Position numbers and translations under genes: made by a program
Assembly: GCA_002705125.1 (NCBI GenBank)
Contig: PAHQ01000055.1
Coordinates: 1-6,659 of the forward strand
Direction: 5' to 3'
Length of the DNA stretch: 6,659 nt
DNA from: Verrucomicrobiales bacterium
GTDB taxonomy: Bacteria; Verrucomicrobiota; Verrucomicrobiia; Verrucomicrobiales; DEV007
The notes under the pieces: generated by a model
The model's input: only the letters and a program-made list of their open reading frames with translations
Databases searched by the model: none
What the model was told of the DNA's origin: nothing
In this document: in pieces, positions 1-5,457 of the stretch
How the letters are laid out: every line of letters begins with the position of its first letter
How positions within the stretch are numbered: the first letter of the stretch is position 1

Positions 1-1097
1 TGACGACCAGCTGCTGCAATAACATTTTTTCCATTTACTAGTGGAGGGTTGGCTAACGAAATGACTCCTAATTCCTCTTCAGCGTTAGTCACAACTCTTT
101 CTGCAGTCGTAGTATGACTAGCTCCACTGGACGTTGCAACCCCACCAATCCATTGACCATTTAACCAAAAGCCACACCCATCATCATTAATTAAATCAAT
201 AGTAAGCCTAACACCAGAGGTCGACCCATTATAAGTAAACTCTTTACGAAAATAGTAACTAATATGATTAGCATTATCTGAGCTATTTAGGAGAGGGGTT
301 CTAAGGCCAGGCGCAGGAAGAGCTGAACTTTCAAATCCATATAAGCCCCCTTCATTATCACCAGCATTTTCTCTAGTCCATCCAGGATGGGAGAAATTAT
401 AATTAGAATTTTTCCATGTTGTTCCAAGATTTATATTTTGGTCATTATAATCCCACGCATCCGAATATTCGATATAAGGAATTCCAACGCTTAGATCAAC
501 TTCAGGGTTTGAATACGGCTCTTCCGCCGCTGCTGGTTCAGAAGATCCTGGCGTTCCATTGATACCAGAGCTAGCCCTCCACAAACGATAATCGTCGATG
601 GCTCGACTATCGTCAAAAAGAATTAGGCTGTGTCCTCCACCCGCTGCTGCAACGGGCCAGTTCCCTTTATCATCATATCTAACCGTGCATCTAGTGATGC
701 CATTTTTATCTTCAAGGGTAATTCTTTCACCACTATTACTTAGGTTTCCTTTCCAAGGCCCAAAGACACGTACTGCTGAGGGTAATCCATAAGTATTTCT
801 AAAGGTTCCTGGATCAGTATCGCAAATAACAATTCTTTCAAAAGCTTTGAGAAATGTATTCCTAGGAGATGCTGAACGAAAATCAGGAAACTCAAAATCT
901 ACTCCACCGCTCAACTTCCAAAGTGCGATATCAAAAGGAGATGATGTGAGGTTTTCTATCTCTACAAACTCATGCCCACCTTCATTAGGGTGATACATAA
1001 TCTCGTTGATAACAACCTGCTCAGCTTTGAGAGATTGAGAGGGTTTAATAATAATGATGAGAGAGATGATCGCGGTTAGCAGAAAAGGACTTTTCAT
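1..1097 (-). CDS. Secreted lamin-tail-domain (LTD) protein with a following jelly-roll-like domain; 3' end missing
   Basis: The minus-strand frame is open from an ATG at 1097 to the window edge (365 codons, no stop), so the C terminus is missing. Residues 1-25 look like a signal peptide: Lys2, a hydrophobic run rich in Leu/Ile (6-17), and a plausible cleavage after Leu-Lys-Ala25. Residues about 28-185 read as a lamin tail domain: it opens with VVINEIMYHP and EFVEIEN, has a central NSGERITLED strand and closes with GGGHSL and INGTPGS, the usual LTD ending. Residues about 200-365 resemble the beta-sandwich found after LTD modules in large verrucomicrobial and planctomycete exoproteins (YYFRKEF at 281, then a DDG...WLNG core at 305-313 and a VNGKNVIA strand). 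Such proteins are exported and often very large; their function is mostly unknown, with surface or matrix binding inferred. No Shine-Dalgarno precedes the start. It is divergent from the S16 protease gene. Domain family fairly sure; role unknown. Confidence 0.82.
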   Translation of the reverse strand, partial: MKSPFLLTAIISLIIIIKPSQSLKAEQVVINEIMYHPNEGGHEFVEIENLTSSPFDIALWKLSGGVDFEFPDFRSASPRNTFLKAFERIVICDTDPGTFRNTYGLPSAVRVFGPWKGNLSNSGERITLEDKNGITRCTVRYDDKGNWPVAAAGGGHSLILFDDSRAIDDYRLWRASSGINGTPGSSEPAAAEEPYSNPEVDLSVGIPYIEYSDAWDYNDQNINLGTTWKNSNYNFSHPGWTRENAGDNEGGLYGFESSALPAPGLRTPLLNSSDNANHISYYFRKEFTYNGSTSGVRLTIDLINDDGCGFWLNGQWIGGVATSSGASHTTTAERVVTNAEEELGVISLANPPLVNGKNVIAAAGR

Positions 1098-1467
1098 TCT
1101 TTTATAGAGTTGGGGAGTTAGCCTTTGATTATGAGGGTACTATAATAATAATCTCCTCTCTGAAGGTTAGCATTCACGAAATTTACCCTTGTTCATTTTA
1201 AAGTTAATTAAGAATTTATTAACTATCTAAAAATACCTCTTAATATAACTATAAATATCTAATAATGAGTTTGTTACGAATAATAACTCTAACTTGGTTA
1301 TGAATTTTCATGTAATTTTTTTAATTCTTTTTTACAATGCCCAAACTTAGAAAATGAAATTTTTCAGGAATTAAATTACGTATTCACTAAAATATTAGCC
1401 TTCATTAAGCTTTTCTTTTAATTACAAAGTATCAAATTCATAGGAAAACGCTTTTGCGAAAAAACCA
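1098..1467. other. AT-rich intergenic region between two divergent export genes
   Basis: These 370 bases separate the divergent starts of the LTD protein and the S16 protease and must hold the 5' control regions of both. The stretch is strongly AT-rich. A TATAAT occurs on the plus strand at 1141-1146, and the overlapping TATTAT reads on the minus strand toward the LTD gene, but neither has a convincing -35 box at 16-18 bases. A TAAAAT at 1388-1393 reads toward the protease gene, again without a good -35. One perfect 7-base inverted repeat (1202-1224) is listed separately. I see no small gene, RNA structure or rho-independent terminator here. Confidence 0.6.
1202..1224. repeat. 7-bp perfect inverted repeat, possible operator
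   Basis: AGTTAAT (1202-1208) is matched by its reverse complement ATTAACT (1218-1224), with a 9-base spacer. The centre-to-centre distance of 16 bases would suit a dimeric regulator, and the site lies about 105 bases upstream of the LTD gene start. The arms are all but one base A/T, so chance occurrence in this AT-rich stretch is quite possible, and no T-run follows that would make it a terminator. Confidence 0.25.
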
Positions 1468-2649
1468 ATGCACGGCACGGCTATCATATTAGTATTTCTT
1501 TTTTTATGCCAAATTGGTGTTGTTACCGCATTTGAGCTTCAATTAAAGCAAAGTAAACTTAAAGGACTATTAGTACAACCGCTGCCCAATGGTGACTTTG
1601 CAGGTAAAGCCTCACAGATGAATGCAACGGCAAGCCCACTAGAAAATAAAACCGACCCTATTAAAATTCGATTCAATCAAAGAGTTGGAAAAAATATGGA
1701 TGGAGCACTCAATGAGGTAATCAAGTACCTGCGAGTAAAGCATGAAACATTGCCCTCAGGTTATGATATTGAAATCGCATTTGAAGATAGATTTACTTCT
1801 AAAGATGGGCCCTCTGCGGCAATTTGCTGTGCACTTTTATTGGATTCTTTAGTCACTGGCAAGAAATTAGATTCATTTTTCGCTGTCACAGGTGACATGA
1901 ATGCCGATGGAAGTATCCAACCAGTCGGAGGAGTTCCAGCAAAAGTTCGAGGAGCCTTTAGTAAAGAATGTAAAATCGTTGCCATTCCTTTGAAAAATGC
2001 TCGATCACTTTCAGATCTTGTTTTACTCAACGGTATTAAAACTGTTTCTAGAATACAGGTATTTACAGCAACTAACTTTAATGAAGTTTCCAAAATCGCT
2101 TTTGTTGAAAAGGATGATTCTATCACAAAAGCAATTGAAGAATTTTCTAAGGTGCAGGCTGCAATCTTTCGTCATAAAGCTGCAATCCTTAAAAATGCTC
2201 AAGTACAAAAAAAACTCAGGGAAATATTAAAACTTGCTCCTAACCACCTATCGGCAAATTTGGCTCTTGAGGTAGCCACAGGCAAATCTCCGAGAACTCT
2301 CTCATTAATGGGATCACTGGAGAAGACTGAAAATTTCGCCTCTACGCTTATGCAGGCAGCAAGGTCAGGCACTGATCCCGAGGATGCTCTCGCTACCGAT
2401 GATTTAGGCAAAGTCATAAATGAACTCAAACGGGTGAGATTAAAGCTAGATAAACGCGTATGGTCTTATGCTGATTCAATTCAAGATTTTGGGAAACTCG
2501 TAAGAGAATTTCAAATCTCACCTCCGAAAGGTAACGTCTCAAAAAAGAAAAAACTAACTGAAATACAAATCTCAGCAGAAAAAATAGAGAAAGAAGTCAA
2601 AAAAATCCGAAGCAATAAGGAAATGATGGAGGAATTAATCCAAGATTAA
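1468..2649 (+). CDS. Exported stand-alone Lon-type (S16 family) serine protease domain protein, no ATPase
   Basis: This 393-residue protein carries a Lon proteolytic domain at about 25-215. The catalytic serine lies in KDGPSAA (Ser116) and the catalytic lysine in GGVPAK (Lys159). Their 43-residue spacing equals that of E. coli Lon (Ser679/Lys722), and the stretch between keeps the Lon pattern TGDMNADGSIQPVGG. The N terminus (residues 5-21, hydrophobic, ending VTA) looks like a signal peptide, though the n-region has no Lys/Arg. The frame has a TAG stop at 1441 and no other usual start before this ATG, so the start is well fixed. There is no Walker A/B or AAA+ module, so it is not a classical ATP-dependent Lon. 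Residues 220-393 are predicted mostly helical: a TPR-like piece around 248-275 (LKLAPNHLSANLALEVATG) and a Lys/Glu-rich tail (359-390). The likely place of action is the periplasm or cell surface; substrates are unknown. No Shine-Dalgarno is seen. The protease family is confident; export is probable. Confidence 0.88.
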   Translation: MHGTAIILVFLFLCQIGVVTAFELQLKQSKLKGLLVQPLPNGDFAGKASQMNATASPLENKTDPIKIRFNQRVGKNMDGALNEVIKYLRVKHETLPSGYDIEIAFEDRFTSKDGPSAAICCALLLDSLVTGKKLDSFFAVTGDMNADGSIQPVGGVPAKVRGAFSKECKIVAIPLKNARSLSDLVLLNGIKTVSRIQVFTATNFNEVSKIAFVEKDDSITKAIEEFSKVQAAIFRHKAAILKNAQVQKKLREILKLAPNHLSANLALEVATGKSPRTLSLMGSLEKTENFASTLMQAARSGTDPEDALATDDLGKVINELKRVRLKLDKRVWSYADSIQDFGKLVREFQISPPKGNVSKKKKLTEIQISAEKIEKEVKKIRSNKEMMEELIQD

Positions 2650-2667
2650 TTATTATCAAAAAACATT

Positions 2668-3204
2668 TCAAGAGGAAGAAGTCGTATCTTTATCTCTAGC
2701 CATAAGCCAAAGGAGATCAGAAAGCCTATTCAAATAAACTAAAACTGATTCACCTAAATCTTTATCTAAATTGATACATCCTCGTTCTGCTCTACGACAA
2801 ATAACTCTAGAATAATCCAAGTGAGCTGAGACATGCGAACCACTTGATCCAGGCAATGCCCACCCGTCTAAGGATACATCTCTATCCTCAATCTCTTTTA
2901 TCCAATTATCCAAATTTTGTACTCGCTCAACTCCGAAATGCTCAAAGCCCTTCTCCTCGTAGAGTTCCATATCTTTAGGAAGAGTGCTTATCTCTCCCAT
3001 TAGTATAATTAAATCCTTCTGAATAATTTCAATTTTATCTATAAGCTCCAAATCATCATTCGAATATACTCTAACAATACCGAGGCTAGCGTTAAGCTCA
3101 TCTATTCCTCCAACAGCTAATATTCGGGGATGGTTCTTGGACACACGTCTACCAAACATCAAATCAGTTTCACCATTGTCGCCTCTCTTAGTTGTTATAC
3201 TCAT
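2668..3204 (-). CDS. pduO: PduO-type ATP:cob(I)alamin adenosyltransferase
   Basis: The enzyme transfers the 5'-deoxyadenosyl group of ATP to cob(I)alamin, giving adenosylcobalamin (coenzyme B12). At 178 residues it has the usual length of the PduO/MMAB family. The N terminus carries the ATP-binding signature TKRGDNGETDL (5-15), then RILAVGGIDELNASLG (27-42). The C-terminal half has the conserved SRVICRRAERG helix (132-142, with the Arg and Glu residues that contact ATP in the family) and LVYLNRLSDLLWLMAR (155-170) with the conserved Asn159. ALPGSSGSH (116-124) corresponds to the usual Leu-Pro-Gly-Gly loop with Gly replaced by Ser. It follows the 82-residue gene by 23 bases on the same strand, which suggests one transcript. 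No Shine-Dalgarno precedes the ATG. Which B12-dependent enzyme it serves cannot be told from this window. No riboswitch is visible in the short leader, nor any other cobalamin gene. Confidence 0.93.
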   Translation of the reverse strand: MSITTKRGDNGETDLMFGRRVSKNHPRILAVGGIDELNASLGIVRVYSNDDLELIDKIEIIQKDLIILMGEISTLPKDMELYEEKGFEHFGVERVQNLDNWIKEIEDRDVSLDGWALPGSSGSHVSAHLDYSRVICRRAERGCINLDKDLGESVLVYLNRLSDLLWLMARDKDTTSSS

Positions 3205-3227
3205 TAGTTAAAAAACACAATTGAGGA

Positions 3228-3476
3228 TTAAGCCTCCTCAATCATTTTATCAATAGTTAATACGTCCTCCCAAGGAATTCTTCGACGTTGATACTTATTA
3301 AAAAGAACTTCGCGAAAAACATTTAAATCCTCAATACTCAAGATTTCATGATCTGTCCAACCTTCTTCAGATTTTTGAAGTCTAGACATAAACTTCCATT
3401 CACCTCCATGCTTTGTAGCTCTCCATAAGCGGTTTTCTCCAGTCTCCGTCCGGTCTTTCCAATCATGAATTTTCAT
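3228..3476 (-). CDS. Small Trp-rich protein of unknown function, upstream of the adenosyltransferase gene
   Basis: I do not recognise an established family for this 82-residue soluble protein. It has five tryptophans (6, 18, 27, 40, 69), is rich in charged residues and has no signal peptide, membrane segment or Cys. The first 45 residues look like a small beta-rich fold (RLWRATKHGGEWKF at 16-29 and the following strand, ending near Trp40). The second half looks helical (IEDLNVFREVLFNKYQRRR at 48-66, then IPWEDVLTIDKMIEEA). It is probably real because it is in tandem with the adenosyltransferase gene (23-base gap), fills the space between that gene and the divergent CPBP gene, and has balanced protein-like composition. 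The start at 3476 lies just after the AT-rich divergent region and has no Shine-Dalgarno. A role linked to cobalamin is only a guess from the neighbour. Confidence 0.72.
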   Translation of the reverse strand: MKIHDWKDRTETGENRLWRATKHGGEWKFMSRLQKSEEGWTDHEILSIEDLNVFREVLFNKYQRRRIPWEDVLTIDKMIEEA

Positions 3477-3493
3477 ATAATTTATATCTAATA

Positions 3494-3543
3494 TTTAACA
3501 AAGGATTTGTCATCATGCTTCAATGAGAGTTCAGTTTAACAAA
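3494..3543. repeat. Direct repeat of TTTAACAAA in the divergent intergenic region
   Basis: The 9-mer TTTAACAAA occurs at 3494-3502 and again at 3535-3543, 41 bases apart start to start (nearly four helical turns, so the same DNA face). Both copies lie in the 79 bases between the divergent starts of the 82-residue gene and the CPBP gene. They could be paired regulator sites, but the motif is AT-rich and two copies can arise by chance. Confidence 0.25.
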
Positions 3544-3555
3544 TAATATATATTT

Positions 3556-4530
3556 ATGCTGAAAATTATTAGATCAGACATTCTAAAATTATTGGCATGG
3601 TTCTTAGGTTCTCTCATTATAGGGGCAGCTTTGGCACCATTTTTGTATCATGGTTGTAAAGCAATCGTTCAATTTAGGGTACTAGGAAGTTTTGGCGATG
3701 CCGGGTTATGGCTCCAGAGCAAACTCGATAATGCTCACTTTGGGCGTTATTTTAATCGTTCAATGCTTCTAGGAGCTCTGGTTTGCCTATACCCTTTAAT
3801 TCGTTCATTAAAATTAAAAAAGGCTCACCTGGGCCTTGAGAAAAATTCAAACCGATTCTCAGAGATGGGTGTTGGGTTCATCCTAGCGGCAGGAATTTTA
3901 TTTATTTTTGGAATAGTTTATTTTCAGATGGGAATTTTTGAGAGAACGAATTCTTTTAGTTTTCGCATTATTCTCAAATTCATTATTTCGGCAATAACTG
4001 TATCCTTGATAGAAGAATATTTATTTAGAGGATTTCTTTTCGGTGCCGTAAAAAGAACTGCTAGCACTTTCTCAACTTTACTTTTTATCTCTTTTTTCTT
4101 TGCTATCATTCATTTCCTCAAGCCTCCTTTGAATTGTGCACGGTTAGCCGATAGTGACATTCACTACTTTGGAACAGGGTTCTGGACAGTTGGACAAATA
4201 TTTGCGCAATTTGAAAACCCAATTTTTATTGCGAAGGGGTTTGCTACACTTTTTGTAGTTGGTCTTGTCCTAGGTTGGGCAAGAATAAAAACTTCATCGC
4301 TTTGGTTAAGCATAGGGCTACATGCGGGGTGGGTCTTTAGCGTAAAAATCTACGACTATCACTCAAATATTCCAACCAGATACGATAAAAACTTTTTACT
4401 TCCTTACATAGGGTCAGATCTAAAAGAAGGCCTTATTCCACTATTAGGCGTGTTATTAACAGGTATACTAGCAATGTTATGGATAGCCATTAGACAAAAA
4501 AATCTACTTCGTAACAATAAAGAATCATGA
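3556..4530 (+). CDS. CPBP-family intramembrane glutamic endopeptidase (CAAX protease / Abi type)
   Basis: This is a 324-residue polytopic membrane protein with about eight hydrophobic segments (roughly 12-32, 70-84, 105-127, 136-152, 170-188, 225-241, 247-262 and 292-312). The family motifs are in order: EEYLFRG (Glu153, Glu154, Arg158), FAIIH (Phe182...His186) and GLHAGW (His256). These residues form the active site inside the membrane; known relatives cut prenylated proteins, process bacteriocin-related peptides or act as regulatory partners. Two features differ from the usual form: the residue four places after the last His, often Asn or Asp, is Val260, and 70 residues separate His186 from His256, with a loop (about 190-224) that is probably extracytoplasmic. 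Catalysis is therefore likely but not certain. No Shine-Dalgarno is visible; the leader is a run of A and T. It lies 62 bases upstream of accD on the same strand. Its substrate is unknown. Confidence 0.88.
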   Translation: MLKIIRSDILKLLAWFLGSLIIGAALAPFLYHGCKAIVQFRVLGSFGDAGLWLQSKLDNAHFGRYFNRSMLLGALVCLYPLIRSLKLKKAHLGLEKNSNRFSEMGVGFILAAGILFIFGIVYFQMGIFERTNSFSFRIILKFIISAITVSLIEEYLFRGFLFGAVKRTASTFSTLLFISFFFAIIHFLKPPLNCARLADSDIHYFGTGFWTVGQIFAQFENPIFIAKGFATLFVVGLVLGWARIKTSSLWLSIGLHAGWVFSVKIYDYHSNIPTRYDKNFLLPYIGSDLKEGLIPLLGVLLTGILAMLWIAIRQKNLLRNNKES

Positions 4531-4540
4531 CCAAAGAGGG

Positions 4541-4569
4541 TTGTCCTTAGAAGATAGGTGAGTTAAATT
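4541..4569 (+). promoter_or_regulatory. Weak candidate sigma70-like promoter before accD
   Basis: TTGTCC (4541-4546) and TAAATT (4564-4569) are 17 bases apart; each matches four of six consensus positions. The pair lies in the 62-base gap between the CPBP stop and the accD start and would begin transcription about 17 bases before the accD ATG. If used, accD and folC would have their own promoter; otherwise they would be read from upstream of the CPBP gene. AT-rich sequence produces such matches by chance. Confidence 0.28.
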
Positions 4570-4592
4570 CCTTGAATTATTGATTCTAAAAC

Positions 4593-5423
4593 ATGGCCAT
4601 TTTTAAGAAACCCCCTTTCCGAGGTAACGCAGATAAAAAACGCGATATGCCTGAGGGTCTGTGGCACAAATGTATTGGATGCGGTGAAGTTATTCATGAG
4701 CTCGAACTCAAAAAAAGCCTAAGAGTATGCCCTCATTGTAACCATCACTTCACTTTAAGCGCCCCAGAGAGAATCGAATCAATCACTGATCCAGGGACTT
4801 TTGAGGAAACAGATAAAGAGATGGCCAGCGTAGACACTCTAGACTTCAAAGGTTACAAAGATAAGCTTACAAAATATCAAAAAATAACTGGACTCTCAGA
4901 GGCAATCATTACAGGCAAAGCCAAAGTCATCGGACATCCAGTAGTTCTAGCAGTAATGGATTTTCGTTTCCTTGGTGCCAGTATGGGTTCGGTCGTTGGA
5001 GAGAAAATCACGAGAGCTATCGAACTGGCTACAAAAGAAAAAACAGCGGTCATCATTGTTTCAGCTTCTGGCGGTGCAAGAATGCATGAAGGCATACTAA
5101 GCCTAATGCAAATGGCTAAAACAAGTGGAGCTCTTGCCGTTCATGACAGGGCTGGTCTTCCATTTATTTCAGTTTTAACACACCCAACTACTGGGGGAGT
5201 TACCGCCAGTTTTGCTACTCTGGGGGATATTATTCTGGCAGAACCAGGGTGTATGATTGGTTTTGCTGGGCCAAGAGTCATAAAAGAAACTACTCACCAA
5301 GAACTGCCTGAGGGATTCCAAACTGCAGAGTTTATGCACAAACACGGTTTAGTTGATATGATTGTCGAAAGGCGTGAAATGCGTGAAAGATTGGCTAGTA
5401 TACTTGGTTATTTATTGCCCTAG
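4593..5423 (+). CDS. accD: Acetyl-CoA carboxylase carboxyltransferase subunit beta
   Basis: AccD pairs with AccA to move the carboxyl group from biotin on AccB to acetyl-CoA, giving malonyl-CoA, the committed step of fatty acid synthesis in the cytoplasm. The N terminus has the four-Cys zinc ribbon, Cys27, Cys30, Cys46 and Cys49, at the same positions as in E. coli AccD. The crotonase-like core follows, with the glycine-rich oxyanion-hole segments SASGGARMHEG (158-168) and TTGGVTASFA (199-208), and FAGPRVI (224-230). The C-terminal GFQTAEFMHKHGLVDMIV (241-258) is typical. At 276 residues it is somewhat shorter than E. coli AccD (304) but reaches the usual final helix. The start is supported by the MAIFKKP opening and the Cys positions. 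No Shine-Dalgarno is seen. folC follows by 34 bases, an arrangement also found in Proteobacteria. accA is not in the window. Confidence 0.97.
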   Translation: MAIFKKPPFRGNADKKRDMPEGLWHKCIGCGEVIHELELKKSLRVCPHCNHHFTLSAPERIESITDPGTFEETDKEMASVDTLDFKGYKDKLTKYQKITGLSEAIITGKAKVIGHPVVLAVMDFRFLGASMGSVVGEKITRAIELATKEKTAVIIVSASGGARMHEGILSLMQMAKTSGALAVHDRAGLPFISVLTHPTTGGVTASFATLGDIILAEPGCMIGFAGPRVIKETTHQELPEGFQTAEFMHKHGLVDMIVERREMRERLASILGYLLP

Positions 5424-5457
5424 TTTCATTTTCTATTGCTAAAAGATTCTAAATAAA

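Noticed and set aside
598..792. Plus-strand open frame of 64 codons
   Set aside because: It lies wholly antisense to the LTD coding frame, which shows clear domain motifs; its translation has no recognisable features.
1141..1146. Perfect TATAAT on the plus strand
   Set aside because: No -35 box at a suitable distance, and the next plus-strand gene starts over 320 bases downstream.
1449..1458. CGC-TTTT-GCG mini hairpin just before the protease start
   Set aside because: Only a 3-bp stem; too weak to call a terminator or translation control element.
1761..2429. Several open frames overlapping the S16 protease gene (minus 1761-2126, plus 1997-2230, minus 2023-2208, minus 2199-2429)
   Set aside because: The protease frame is supported by catalytic motifs through this region, so these are shadows.
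1468..2649. Fragment of a broken full-length Lon gene
   Set aside because: The frame begins with its own signal peptide after a nearby in-frame stop, has no ATPase remnant upstream, and has a long intact C-terminal extension, so it is a distinct architecture rather than a remnant.
3924..4109. Minus-strand open frame inside the CPBP gene
   Set aside because: It covers the EExxxR and FxxxH motifs of the real gene in antisense.
3556..4530. Reading the CPBP (Abi) protein as part of a phage-defence system
   Set aside because: The Abi label is historical. Neighbours are accD/folC and cobalamin genes, with no toxin, nuclease or mobile element, so defence is not supported.
4877..5095. Minus-strand open frame inside accD
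   Set aside because: Antisense shadow of the conserved carboxyltransferase core.
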